NCBI GenBank assembly: GCA_002633005.1 | Contig: NMRA01000545.1 | Span: 1-34,973 of the forward strand | DNA: 34,973 bases | From: Phoronis australis | Taxonomy: Eukaryota > Phoronida > Phoronidae | Direction of reading: 5' to 3' | Shown here: piece after piece, positions 1-10,931 of the stretch | How the letters are laid out: the number at the start of each line of letters is the position of its first letter | Numbering within the stretch: the first letter of the stretch is position 1 | The notes under the pieces: generated by a model | The model's input: the letters and a program-made list of their open reading frames with translations, nothing else | What the model was told of the DNA's origin: nothing | The model's database searches: none | Translations under genes and position numbers: made by a program

Positions 1-1685
1 GTACTCATGAAAGGTAACGTATAACATTGTTAACAATAGCTGTGTTTTGTTAATTCAAAGCTTATCATTCATATTTTTCCCACCAACATTAAACTTATAG
101 TTGGTAGTAATTAAATTCTTTTACTATTTTTAGGTAAAAAAGTAACGTCGACATTTTCAACAGACATCGTCGAGGAGACAATGATGAGCTACATAGAAAT
201 GGCTGTGGCCGAAGTTAAGAATTTTGAATGAAAAGTTCACAAAAGTTGTGGTTGATTTAAGGCATTGTTGTCATGTGCAGTTCATGGCAGACTTTGTCTG
301 GGACTACTTTGTTCTACACGGTTGACAAAATGAAGCGATGTGGTAAGCATATTATCTCAAGGTGACTCATGACGATGTTATTAAAAAGGAACTGACCTTC
401 CAAAGGCCAGCTGTTAGATAACAAAAAGGTTGAGCTTTGGGATCATTAGTGAGGAGGCTATTTAACATTGTCCTGAAAGACAATCTGAAAGAAAACTCTA
501 AAAAGCACAGCTCTGGTGTTGATGGCCAAATGAAGTCTATAGAGAAACAAGCATTGGAGAACATTTCTGGTGCAATGTGTAATCGTCTGCTGACAAAGTT
601 GGTATCCGTAAAAAGGGACATAAAAGTAGTTCAGCTATTACAAAATCTGTGTAACAAAGATGAGCTTCTTGGCACAAAGGACTGGGTATCCGCATCTAAC
701 CGTGGGGGTTAGTGCGCCCATGCAAGGCTTTTGTGGAGTTCATTGTTGAGCTTGAACTAGTGAAATGCTTATTCGGTAGAGAGTCTATGGACTGATACCA
801 CGGGAGTAATCTAAGGGATTACGTATTGAGTAGTGCGCTAAAAATGAAGTTTTACTCTCCAAGTAGGAGTACGCTACTGTTAAGTTTACCTCAGGGGTAA
901 AGTTGGATGTCATGTCAATGCTCATGAAACTATTCGTCTCTATCAGGGAATTTTTTCATTCCAGAAATAAAATTAACCTCTCGAGTACTACCAGAAAACC
1001 GAATCAAAAAATCTTAAATATCAGAAGGGCTTGTAAAAAAGACAGTGAAGAATGTATCCAATATGTAAATTTTACTGGTTCCTAGACTGAATGAAAGTAT
1101 TTCACTCACTGGTCAGACCCAATAACCAGAGCTATTGTGTGCACCTGGAGAAAGGACAAAGGCCCTAATATTCAAATCAGTGACAAAAGCTTACAATCAA
1201 AATAACGTTATGTACCGGGTCACTTTTGGCGACTGTGATATAGACCTTAAGCCTAATGGGATATACTTGGAGGAGTAGAAACGGTAAGCAGGCCAATTCA
1301 GTAAAGCCCATTCTTTTTCAGTTCGGCGTCCTTTCGTTCTAAACACTGCATTAGCCACGTGATTCAGTACACCGTTGTTCGGATGCCATATTGATATTGA
1401 AATTTTCGGAGAAATTTAATGTCATTGTTTCTGCAAATTGTCAATGTAATCAGCCGTTATTATTCAAGGAGGAACTCGGATTCTTCAATCGAGTGCGATC
1501 TAGCATCCCTTTCTCAAATTTTGACGTAAGTATGTGCTTTTTTACGATATTTTGCACGATAAGTTTGGGTTTTTAAGTATTTTATAGTCATCAACCCGAC
1601 AAATCCTAGGCTATGCTCCTACACAAACACCAGACACTGATCAGATTTTCTCTATGATGCTCATTTCCATCCCACTCAGCAACTC
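1..1685. other. Anonymous sequence, no supportable gene
   Basis: I see only short open frames (longest about 91 codons, at 437-712) with no recognisable domain, no repeated structure and no clear splice pattern. An E-box-like CACGTG occurs near 1357, but such a hexamer is expected by chance. The stretch may hold decayed mobile-element sequence, because the next 600 bases do, but I cannot show this. Confidence 0.5.
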
Positions 1686-2260
1686 TGGCCTTCTGTGGCA
1701 TCAACATAGACAACAAGTAACTCTTTGACAAACGCACAGATATCTCCAAAAAAAAAACAGCAATACAAGTCGCCATTATGAGACAACTCGAAAATGTCCT
1801 CTCTCATGACTCCCGCGTCATGCTCTTTGGAGTTACAACAGCTACTGTGACATTGTCTGGCATATGTGTTCTAAAAGAAATTCTGACAAATATGCATTGA
1901 AAACCATTTACAAATTTCATGGAAGAATAGAATATGAAGACTTACTAGGTCAAGCAAATCAAACGTCCCTTTACAATAGACGTTTACAACACAGACAGAT
2001 ACTTACAAAGCTCTTCATTAACAAACCCATCATACACCAGTGACCTTTTAAACACACGTGAGAATCTATACAATCCCAAACAATTAATGAATCGTGTATT
2101 TCCCAATGTCAACACAACAAAACATGGCCTGCATATGAGTTTTAGATTTTCAGCCCACAAACTTTGGAATTGAATAGACGACCACATCAAGAACACAAAC
2201 ACAATCTAAACTTTCAAACATGGACTCCGGAAACTTAGAGACCTATCTATTTTTGTGAAA
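1686..2260 (+). pseudogene. Decayed non-LTR retrotransposon, C-terminal reverse transcriptase region
   Basis: Reading across several frames gives the ordered blocks seen after the catalytic core of CR1/Jockey-type reverse transcriptases. First comes GINIDNK, a stop and LFDKRTDISKK (about 1695-1755), equivalent to the usual 'LGI-ID-L-F--HI---KK' block. Then CDIVWHMCSKRNSDK (about 1845-1893), ALKTIYKF and YEDLL--AN--SLYNRRLQ (to about 1990), and finally FRFSAHKLWN (2141-2170) followed by FKHGLRKL. The order and spacing match the family; the frame does not hold, with several stops and shifts. The palm domain with its YADD motif is missing, so this is a 5'-truncated, long-dead copy. The clade cannot be fixed from so little. 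Confidence 0.72.
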
Positions 2261-2443
2261 ATTACTTTAATCCTTTTATTTATTATTGATCAGTTTAATT
2301 TTATCTCATATTTTTCGTTAACTAGATTTAAGCTTTTAAAACTGCATCATATAAAGTTGGTATGAAGCATATTTTTACGTCTTATAACTATACTGTATTT
2401 TCATCTATTAGCAGAAAGCTAGTTTCATCGTAAATATGTGTTT

Positions 2444-2445
<2 letters not shown>

Positions 2446-2491
<46 letters not shown>
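2446..2491. repeat. (GT)n microsatellite
   Basis: An uninterrupted GT dinucleotide run of about 23 units, followed by degenerate GC/GT alternation to about 2515. It is alternating purine-pyrimidine and probably length-polymorphic. Confidence 0.95.
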
Positions 2492-2495
<4 letters not shown>

Positions 2496-2639
2496 GTACG
2501 TGCATGCGTGTATGTATACATACACATCTCCAGTTCATACATGTACCTAGTCATTTTTATCGAGATGTAGCAAGTTTTCTTAGATGAAAGAACCATTCTT
2601 AACTGTTGAGCGTATAACCAAAAAGTTGTTTCTATTAAA

Positions 2640-3280
2640 AGTTGGGATTGTTCTAAAACCCCCTTGAAGCTCTCGACCTCCACATGCCTCGACCCCTGGA
2701 ACCCAGGGACCGCTCGACCCACAACCCTCTTGACCCAAGACCTGTGGAAATAGAGGTAATTTTGCGCGTTTTACACATTTCATAGTCTTATTATGCTACT
2801 GACTGACTTACACTTACACGCTAGTCTGCTCTGGCTCAGGTATGGTGGTTAAAATATAAAATGGAGTGATAACGTGATCTGAAATATCGAATCGTTGTCA
2901 CGGAAATAGTTCCACGAGCGGTCACCGATGGCCCTGTTCTACTACATGTAAATTTAGGGAGAAAGTCCGTTAATGTGAATGAACATAATTTCACATTTTT
3001 ATTATTTGCTTTCTGTTTTACCCTCATTTACAATATTCACCATATAACGATGAAATACTTTTTAGTTACCAGTTTTTTTCAAACTGTGTTTATTGAAGAA
3101 ATTACATTTTTGTTGGTTCCCGGCACTCTCTGCAAAACGTTGAATCTGCCATTTACTGAAGAGCAGACGAAACGATTACACGCTGCCGGGAACGACGTTT
3201 TTAACGTTGTTAGGGTCGAGGGGTCGTGGGTCATAGGGTGTGGGGTTCGAGAGGGACGAGGGGGTTTTAGAACGATGCTA
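2640..3280. repeat. Imperfect inverted pair rich in CTCGACCC / GGGTCGAG
   Basis: The stretch at about 2650-2740 contains TTCTAAAACCCCCTTG followed by several CTCGACC words. The stretch at about 3205-3290 holds the reverse complement, with GGGTCGAGGGG and then GAGGGGGTTTTAGAACGAT. The best-matching core is about 30 bases; outside it only composition is shared. This could be the ends of a short non-autonomous element or a decayed GC-rich satellite. No target duplication was found. Confidence 0.4.
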
Positions 3281-3349
3281 AAAGTTGACGATAGGTGTTA
3301 TGTTGTACAGATTCCCAATCATTTGGACGGACACGATGTGTTAACTTAA

Positions 3350-3853
3350 ATGTCTGTGTTGGTTTACATTTCAAAGTGGTTATTTCACACAGGCTGTAGA
3401 GATAACCCTCAAATGCAAATGGGTGTAATAGAGAAAATCCTCAAATTTAGATGGGTACATCAAACCTACTGTCATTAGAGACATCAAGCAATGTTCATCA
3501 AAAGACCTCTAGATCGAAAGACTATCGTGCATGTATTCATATTAAATCTCATCAATTTTGGATAAAAATATGCCAACAATATCTGTGAACATTTTCTGGT
3601 GGCAGTTATTATAGAATTTAAAAAATAATGATAAAACCTTAATTTAATGCAACTTGCTTTTTATGTAAAATATAATTTTGCTTAGACGCCATATTGTCTT
3701 GAATTATTGAAATTCACAGTGAATGATTTGATCATTGAACATTATTATTCAATTTCATTTCATAGATTAGCATTCTGGTATTTATTTGTTATTTAGTTAT
3801 AAATACTAAATATTTATTTATTTAAAGCTCATGTACTTGTATTTTTCTGCTGG
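3350..3853. other. AT-rich sequence without visible genes
   Basis: Low-complexity AT-rich DNA with no open frame of note and no repeat structure that I can define. It ends at the terminal inverted repeat of the next element. Confidence 0.5.
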
Positions 3854-3856
3854 TTA

Positions 3857-5348
3857 TAGACCCAATTCACGCCGACAAGAGGCGCGTTCCAAAACGAGGC
3901 TCGCTAAGATAGCTCTCTTAGCTTATCGGCATAGTTGTATTTCAGTCCGCGTTCCTCCGCGAACGGCAAGAAAAAATACGGACACTCAACTGTCTGCTTT
4001 ACAATCCCTAAAGACGTTGAGACTCGGAAGCGTTGGGTCGTTGCCATCCGCCGCCACGAAGCAAAATATGTCCGTGTAAAATTTATAAATGTTTTCGAAA
4101 AGTTAGATCATATTTTGTCGCATCTCGGTTGCCAATCATCATAGTAACGACCGGAGATTGGGCCAGCCAAGCTGTATTTTCATGACTAAGGGTTGAAACA
4201 TTATATTTTTTTCTTTCCAAAAAGGACAGGGTCCTCAATCTCTTGAATTTGGGGCCCAATATCGGCCCTATTCCCCTCTCAAAATATTGAAATATCACAC
4301 GAAATTCCCTCCACGAGGCATAAAAATATTCTCCTAGTGAAAAATTCTCTCTGAGTTCACATCACCTGTAACCTCCCAGGTGAAAATTTTTAAGAGCACA
4401 AAAAGGTACTTTAAACTGAGACAGAGCCTATGAGAGCTTGCATCAGGGCGGGGGTGCTATTGATGGTGATCGGGATGTAGATTGTTCCCCTCACTCGGCG
4501 AAAAACTCCCCTCTCAGTAGGCACTGGCACCTTTCCCCTTGGATGAACGAGGAGAAACATGATAACTATGATTGCTTTGTCCAGTTAACTGAAATTGAGT
4601 TCTAAAGCGAGGTTATGCTTTGGACGAACGAATTAGGTGTTTTAATTTCAAAATTCAACTTGGTCCAGATTGATATTTGAAACCTAACATATGAAATAGA
4701 CGTAAGAATTATTACAACCAAGAAAGTAGAATTGATGGTCAAATAATTTTTATTTTCAATTACGAGCCTGGTTTTTTATTTTCATAAAAAATATATTTAA
4801 TAACATCAATTATTCTTTCAGATCAATCACAAATCAACTGTTAGTCCCAGTGAGTGCATACCTCACCAGGCTATGCTTGATGTTAATATTCTCGAACAAC
4901 AAATTTAACCAGAGGTGACTAAATGCACATGACAGCCACCACTGTCGAATATGTCTTCAACTCGTCAACAATACGAGCAGATGACCTGGTTCGTGTAGAA
5001 AGTATTTTGATCAACAATTCACAAGAAAAAACGTAACCCTGCATTTCATCATAATACCTAGTCCGTAACACTACGATCGCCGCAATTTGGTCATATTAAT
5101 TTTCATGTTTCGAACCTAGTTTTCCGAAAAAATATACCCTTTCGTCAGACAACTTTTTGGTGCCTTAACTTGTTCTCTAATGTAATTTTCTACGTCTCTG
5201 TGGTTAATTGTCGACACATTATTAAAATTTAATATCCAGGTTGGACTCGAAAGACCGGCTATTTAACTCGCGCAATGTCAACTTCCTATTTATTTATCGC
5301 AGTGAGCCTCGCTTTGGCTTTTAATGTCCGCCGCGTGAATTGGGTCTA
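3857..5348. mobile_element. 1.5-kb DNA-transposon-like unit with terminal inverted repeats
   Basis: The left end reads TAGACCCAATTCACGC and the right end is its exact reverse complement (5333-5348). Weaker similarity continues inward: GAGGCTCGCT at 3895-3904 corresponds to AGTGAGCCTCGC at 5301-5312. The flanking bases are TTA and TAA, so the duplicated target could be TA, or AT if each end is moved one base. Two-base targets occur in Tc1/mariner (TA) and in ISL2EU-type elements (AT). The interior has a THAP-like remnant near the left end but no transposase catalytic domain that I recognise. It is therefore a defective or non-autonomous copy. Confidence 0.7.
3938..4095 (+). pseudogene. THAP-type DNA-binding domain remnant inside the TIR element
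   Basis: The frame at 3935-4144 includes KKYGHSTVCFTIPKD followed by VETRKRWVVAIRRHEAKY. A proline-lysine-acid turn followed by R-K-R-W and AIRR is the usual middle of a THAP zinc finger, in which the tryptophan is near-invariant. THAP domains bind DNA in P-element, Kolobok and ISL2EU-type transposases and in host THAP proteins. The expected N-terminal cysteine pair is not in this frame, and the C-terminal C-x2-H is not seen, so this is a fragment. The position just inside the left terminal repeat suits an N-terminal exon of a transposase. A chance resemblance is not excluded. Confidence 0.42.
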
Positions 5349-5409
5349 TAACTAAGGAAGCAAAAACATAAGCCATTTAGCACTAACTCAAAAGATGCGT
5401 AAGAGGTTT

Positions 5410-5573
5410 CAGTGGCGGGTTTAAGGGGGGGGGGCAACGGGGTCATGGCCCGCCCTAAAATTCTCCCATGTTCCCATTTGGCACTTCGGGGGTGCGAATG
5501 TTTGAAGGCAAAATCCTGGCTAATACTCTGCCTTGCCCCCCCCCCCCAACTCAAAATCTTGGATCTGGCCCTG
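5410..5573. mobile_element. Probable hAT-type MITE, about 164 bp
   Basis: It opens with CAGTGGCGGGTTTAAGGGGG and closes with a C-run followed by ATCTTGGATCTGGCCCTG. The ends are therefore rough reverse complements: CAGTGGCGG against CAGGGCCAG, then G-rich tracts. CAG-TGGC-type tips with G/C homopolymer tracts are common in short hAT-derived repeats. I found no clear 8-bp target duplication, so the limits are approximate. It does not encode a protein. Confidence 0.5.
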
Positions 5574-5660
5574 GGCTTGGCCAAAGCATTTTGTCACTTA
5601 TGCATGTTGCAAGCAAGCTTGATGTATACGATTTTGACCACAGTGCATATAGCGAAGAAG

Positions 5661-6020
5661 CATGGTCAACCATGGTTGTTTGTCTTTGGAAAAAGTGACC
5701 GTGGTTTATCATTTTTGACCATGGTTGACCATGGAAAAAATAGTAGTTAACCATGGCTGTCCATTTCTAGAAAAGACAACCATGGTTTGACCATGGTCTC
5801 ATTCAATAGTAGTTAAATGTGGTTGTCCATCTCTAGAAAAGACAACTATGGATGACAATGGTTTGACCATGATTGACAATGGTTTGACCATGGTTGATAA
5901 TGGTTTGACCATGGCTGACCATGGTCAAAAGCATGGTCAAACATCGTTATCTGTTTCTAGAAAAGGCAACCATGGTCGACGATGGTTTGACCATTGTTGT
6001 CTATTGTCCAAAGCACGGTT
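5661..6020. repeat. CCATGG-centred palindromic and tandem repeat cluster
   Basis: TGACCATGGT-like words recur throughout. From about 5854 to 5925 a 21-bp unit (GACAATGGTTTGACCATGRTT) repeats about three times in tandem. On a larger scale, a block with TCTAGAAAAGRCAACCATGG begins near 5767, 5832 and 5955. Because the core is self-complementary, single strands could fold extensively. One forward frame reads DNGLTM(V/I) repeats, which is a by-product of the 21-bp period and not evidence of a gene. Confidence 0.8.
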
Positions 6021-8187
6021 GACGGTGCATAACCGCGCTTATTCATTAATATTTCCCAGAGGCAGTGTCAAAACAGTTCAATGAATGTGGTTTACAGAAA
6101 AGCAACACTCACAGAAACATAATTAAATCAGTCTATAAGTGTTGTTGGTAATACAGCCATTGTGAAATGACGTCAGGGTTTTTACTATTTTTGGAGAAAT
6201 TTTACCTTAAATTGCCGCTGCGTCTTTATGCCAAAGGTCTTATTTTGTATAGTTTTTCAGCTCAACAATCAAATTCTTGATCGTATCTCGAATCTATGTG
6301 AAAGTAAGTAAGTGTGATAATGGAAAAAAGTAAATTAACTTGAAAAGGCTCTAGTGGTCTTATAGTATCCTAAGAGAAAATTTGTTAGATTTAGATTAAA
6401 AAGTTTCCCGAGCTTTCACAAATTACAGTTGAATTTGCATAGACTGCCAATCCTTGTAGTGATTGTGTTTTTCAGAAAGCTAGCACTCACCAACAGAGGC
6501 ATCTTACCCCACTAAGTTTGGGTTAGGTAAGTTGCAAACATTCTGTCCCGTCGGCACGACATCTTTTTGGTCACATCACGTGGCCTATGTAAGTTGTCAG
6601 TCAATGTTGACCTAATTTCATCATTTTTACAGGAATGGGTCGCTGACAGGGTCCTACACATTAAAAGGAGTATACGTACATTCATGGATCACTGCAAAAC
6701 AGAAAAAGTCAAGTAAGCACTTGATATGTCCATGTGTATTTAAACTTTCTAATTACCAAATTGGGTCAATTCCCAGAACGTTTCCCGTAATCTTTGGTCA
6801 AATTCGAACAAAAACAATTGCCAAAACTGCTCTGGTTTTCCATTTTTTCAAAAGCTTACTGCATTGTTAATTTAAATGCTCAAAATTTCGAATTGTGTTT
6901 GTTGGTGATAGCTGTGCATATGAATTTTAATACAATAAAGTAAAGTTATCATTTTAAGTTTCTTAAAACGTTTTGACCATATCATTTTCTTAAGTGTGGA
7001 AAGATCATCAAAAGTTAAAAACTGTGGGCGGACGCTATACCACTTTTGTTTGGCTGGCATTTCTAATTCGTTTCGTTGTTGTTAAGTATTTCTCAAATGA
7101 AATCAAGATAGAATTTGACAAGGCGTACCGATAGCCAGTGTGTGCAAGCCCTCCCTCTTTGAATGATGTGCCACCTCTCGCTCCCTTATGTTTTACAAAG
7201 CAATTGGTACCGTAACTTGGAAGTTAATCTATTGTTTTAGGGCTCATCACTTTGTGTCGCATACGCGCTATTCTTTTTTAGTGTTATGATTTGTAGTTGT
7301 GTATTAATGGAATATATTCGTTAATATGATATTTGTCTTAATTCTACATGGTGACCTCAACGTGATGGACCAGGAGCAAGATTTTTGAACTCAAAGAGAG
7401 TCGTAAAAAGCTTAAATAAAAATTACATCGAGAGACGAAATAAAATTCACAGGAAAGGCTCGTGTACACGGTGTAGAAATGCAGAAACAGCTTGAATTTT
7501 CTAGTAAAAATCTGTATGACAAGTACTTTCGGATTAAAGTTCTGACACAGAAAAATCTGAATTGTCTCTTTATAGCTGTTGCTTAGCCAGACTAACTTTT
7601 AGTGAAACCCAGAATCCAGTTTTTGGTTGTTACCAATATGGCCGCATCCTAATATAGATGTTTACTATTTGAAAGCCATTCTTTTTATTTAAATTAAATA
7701 CGTGACATTTTGGCAATTATTATGAGAATGCTCAAAAGAATCTGATTAATGAAAAGTGCATCAGTAATGGCATATTTCAATATGGGTGCCAAAACCTCCA
7801 TTGTGACCGATGTGTCTCCAGTTCGCATTGCATGACCAGTGAGGTAGATTAAGTAGAACTACTGCGAACATCTTTGCCATGTTTTCAAGTTCTGGGTACA
7901 TAACGGTCACTACAGACTCGATCGATCCCGTCCCGCTTTCTTACGCAGTTTTCCTGCATTCTACCCACAATTTTACTGTTTGTCGCAAATTTACGATGCC
8001 ATAACGACATGATGTGATGTTTTTTCTGAACACCGTCTAAAACTATCTTTTTTCATAACAAAAATATGGGACTTATACGTAACAAGTCAATAATTCCCTA
8101 AGGGTCTCCCCTTACTCCATCTCAAAAAATCATACACAAATGATCAAACCTAAACAGCAACTTCATACGGCTAGCGAGGCAACACAA
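6021..8187. other. Anonymous AT-rich sequence
   Basis: No open frame above about 62 codons, no domain and no repeat array recognised. It may contain introns or regulatory DNA of genes outside the window, or unrecognisably old transposons. Confidence 0.5.
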
Positions 8188-8830
8188 CTAAGCAAAAAGG
8201 CCCCCATTGCCAATGTGCACTGGTGGTGCAATGTGGTCTGTACCACTTTTGTCTTTATCAATGTCAATAAAATGAATATTTGTTTTTACTTCCCATGACA
8301 ATCCATCTTTAATCCAATACTTGTTTGGAAAATTTGGAAGTCTCATGATAGATTGGAGAAGACTGAATTTCTCCTTCGTGTTTCCCATAAACACGGTCGT
8401 TTTGGCGATATTTAGCGATTTCTAGCGTAAAGTTTTTTCATCAGTGGAACGATTTTTTTCGTATAGGTGGCTGAATAGCGGTCATGAAAGTAGCGACATC
8501 TAGTTTTTCTTTTCCTTCAAACATTTTGATTTCTCCGTGATGCCCAAATTTCTTTAAAAGGTTTTCACTCCATTTTTTCCACCATTCTTTGCACAGAAAA
8601 CTCACTCACTTGTAAATACTTTGCAACTTCTCCCAGAGATTTTGGATTCCCGGGGCTGTCCACCTGGGATTAAAAAACTTCCTCAACACGATCCTCGTTT
8701 TCTTTTGAAAACGCAATCTTGGGTCTCCAACTGCCGCCTTTACGTGCAACAGATCCTGTCTTGCGTATTTCAGTAATAAGTCTATTTACAGTCGCACAGC
8801 TCCACATTTTAGCATGCGCATCTTTCATTT
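8188..8830 (-). pseudogene. Fossil mariner/Tc1-type transposase
   Basis: Read from 8830 downwards, the minus strand gives VNRLITEIRKTGSVARKGG, then GRPK-like SWRPKIAFS, then SLGEVAKYLQVSEFSVQRM near 8610. This is the paired helix-turn-helix N-terminus typical of mariner-like transposases: 'I--IR-TGSV---...GRPR', then a second HTH ending 'S--SVQRIL'. Further on (8188-8394) GLSWEVKTNIHFIDIDKDKS resembles the catalytic-core block 'GVSW-GKT-I-FID---K-NS'. Stops and frame changes separate the blocks, and the DDD/DDE residues cannot be assigned. The copy is inactive. No terminal inverted repeats were found. Confidence 0.65.
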
Positions 8831-9717
8831 AATTTTAAACGTTGCATGACCGCTAAGCTGTGATATGTTAACAAAAGACGACAAGTCTGGTGTAGCGGCA
8901 AAAAATATCGATTTACAAAAATAACTAATACTGTTTTTTAAAGCTTCATAAATCCAATGTTTGAACAAGTACAAAATGAACTCTCCCTAACTCTACTGGT
9001 GCAGTGTACACTAGAGGTTCTCAACAGAAAGTAATTCAACTGTATAATGTTTTCTTGACAACAGTTCGAACGAGGCTTTGAGTTCAGTAATTTAGGGGGC
9101 AGACCCTTTCTGCATGTGCCGATCGAATCTGGAAATTTTGGTTAGAAATTCAGTTCAGCTTACAGCTACATGAATAACAAAAATGAACCTCTACTAAGAA
9201 ACAGAACTATGAAAAATGAAATAAAATAGCAATAATTTCTGGGGACTACCGCCAAACTAGTGCTGGGATACAGCAGATGCTGAGACAAAGGAGCCCAGAC
9301 GAGTGAAAATCCGGAGTCAAAATCAGATAGGCCTACACTATAACCACCAGTCTGAAAAGTATTTATCCCTTACGCGTTGAATCTGTAGAGGGAAATAGGG
9401 CCATGTAGTAATGTTTTCCGTATTCACCTCCCGCACTACTTCAACAGTGACCTCCAACATGGAAAGTTCAAAACGTAGGTCAATGAGGACTCGACTTCGT
9501 TAGCCGGTTAGATCATCAAACTTTCGGAAAATAGCTTAAAGTAACACAGTTGTAGCAGTGTAAGTAACCCTCAACATGCAATCAGGTATCGATCGTAATA
9601 TCTGGAACAGGACTGTAAATTATATGACAGTTCTGTCTCAGTTTTCATTTGCTAAATAGGCCTACTATATCGTATAACTCAGGCGCCGATTCCTCGGTAA
9701 CTACAATATCAAATATT
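8831..9717. other. Anonymous sequence
   Basis: No supportable coding region, RNA gene or repeat. It ends where the inverted arms of the PLE terminus begin. Confidence 0.5.
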
Positions 9718-9764
9718 TCCATGATAGCAAGTAACAGCATATGTTCACGAAAACAACAACGGAT

Positions 9765-9820
9765 TTAAAACTTGACATGTTTCGGTGTCATTTATTAAAC
9801 ACCATCTTCAGAAGTCATAA
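9765..9820 (-). ncRNA. Hammerhead-ribozyme-like motif, copy 1
   Basis: Read on the minus strand, a stem I strand (9812-9820) is followed by the core CTGAAGA (9805-9811), a GGTGT/ACACC stem II, then GAAA, a minimal two-pair stem III and the GTC cleavage triplet, and last the other stem I strand (9765-9773). It differs from the two other copies by one base, which falls on the core position that is free to vary in hammerheads. One extra U lies between the core and stem II. Hammerhead motifs are known from PLE termini. Activity is inferred, not shown. Confidence 0.6.
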
Positions 9821-9900
9821 TACAGTGGCCACCTAGCTAGGCCCAGCAACAAGTAATGAAGCACAGATACAGTCAGTTACAGGNGAAAACAACAACGGAT

Positions 9901-9956
9901 TTAAAACTTGACATGTTTCGGTGTCATTTATTAAACACCATCCTCAGAAGTCATAA
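9901..9956 (-). ncRNA. Hammerhead-ribozyme-like motif, copy 2
   Basis: Same fold as copy 1, in the second 135-base terminal unit, with core CTGAGGA (9941-9947) and stem I strands at 9948-9956 and 9901-9909. The predicted cleavage sites of copies 1 and 2 lie 136 bases apart. Self-cleavage of a transcript through both would therefore release a 136-nt unit. The single undetermined base at 9884 lies between them. Confidence 0.6.
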
Positions 9957-10168
9957 TACAGTGGCCACCTAGCTAGGCCCAGCAACAAGTAATGAAGCAC
10001 AGATACAGTCAGTTACAGGGAGTGACAATGAACTATACCAACAATGACAACCTGTGGTGTGTCAGTTGCCTATTGAGATTGGGCTTGCACCAACTGATAT
10101 GTAAAGCCTCACGAATTTTAAGCTCCTTTGTTGTTACTGCCTGGTCTATTATTGCAAAGTCATTGAAA

Positions 10169-10931
10169 NNNNNNNNNNNNNNNNNNNNNNNNNNNNNNNN
10201 NNNNNNNNNNNNNNNNNNNNNNNNNNNNNNNNNNNNNNNNNNNNNNNNNNNNNNNNNNNNNNNNNNNNNNNNNNNNNNNNNNNNNNNNNNNNNNNNNNNN
10301 NNNNNNNNNNNNNNNNNNNNNNNNNNNNNNNNNNNNNNNNNNNNNNNNNNNNNNNNNNNNNNNNNNNNNNNNNNNNNNNNNNNNNNNNNNNNNNNNNNNN
10401 NNNNNNNNNNNNNNNNNNNNNNNNNNNNNNNNNNNNNNNNNNNNNNNNNNNNNNNNNNNNNNNNNNNNNNNNNNNNNNNNNNNNNNNNNNNNNNNNNNNN
10501 NNNNNNNNNNNNNNNNNNNNNNNNNNNNNNNNNNNNNNNNNNNNNNNNNNNNNNNNNNNNNNNNNNNNNNNNNNNNNNNNNNNNNNNNNNNNNNNNNNNN
10601 NNNNNNNNNNNNNNNNNNNNNNNNNNNNNNNNNNNNNNNNNNNNNNNNNNNNNNNNNNNNNNNNNNNNNNNNNNNNNNNNNNNNNNNNNNNNNNNNNNNN
10701 NNNNNNNNNNNNNNNNNNNNNNNNNNNNNNNNNNNNNNNNNNNNNNNNNNNNNNNNNNNNNNNNNNNNNNNNNNNNNNNNNNNNNNNNNNNNNNNNNNNN
10801 NNNNNNNNNNNNNNNNNNNNNNNNNNNNNNNNNNNNNNNNNNNNNNNNNNNNNNNNNNNNNNNNNNNNNNNNNNNNNNNNNNNNNNNNNNNNNNNNNNNN
10901 NNNNNNNNNNNNNNNNNNNNNNNNNNNNNNN
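10169..10931. other. Assembly gap (763 N)
   Basis: A run of undetermined bases sits exactly between two inverted copies of the same PLE terminus. Left of the gap the sequence ends ...AAAGTCATTGAAA, and right of it begins TGACTTTGCAA, so the arms approach the same element position. Any open frame drawn through the N run is meaningless. Confidence 0.98.

Larger units (their letters stand above)
9718..10168 (-). mobile_element. Penelope-like element 3' end, left arm, with duplicated terminal unit
   Basis: On the minus strand the inner part reads AIIDQAVTTKELKIREALHI followed by SWCKPNLNRQL. This is the last helix region of a PLE GIY-YIG endonuclease domain, with the usual 'E-L-I-EA--I-----P-LNR' pattern. 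Beyond the coding end lies a 135-base terminal unit present twice (9749-9883 and 9885-10019), separated by one undetermined base. Tandem terminal units are a known PLE trait ('pseudo-LTRs'), but the lone n also marks an assembly join. The arm is the reverse complement of 10932-11240. Homology stops at 9718, which probably marks the element's 3' junction. Confidence 0.75.

Noticed and set aside
2408-2722. Minus-strand frame with a histidine-threonine repeat
   Set aside because: The repeat is the translation of the (GT)n microsatellite.
5100-5125. tRNA-type B box (GGTTCGAAACA on the minus strand), and a similar GGTTCGAGACT near 23478
   Set aside because: No A box at suitable distance and no cloverleaf; a single 11-base match is expected by chance.
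5848-6084. Frame with DNGLTM repeats
   Set aside because: It arises from the 21-bp period of the palindrome cluster, with no domain and no homologous context.
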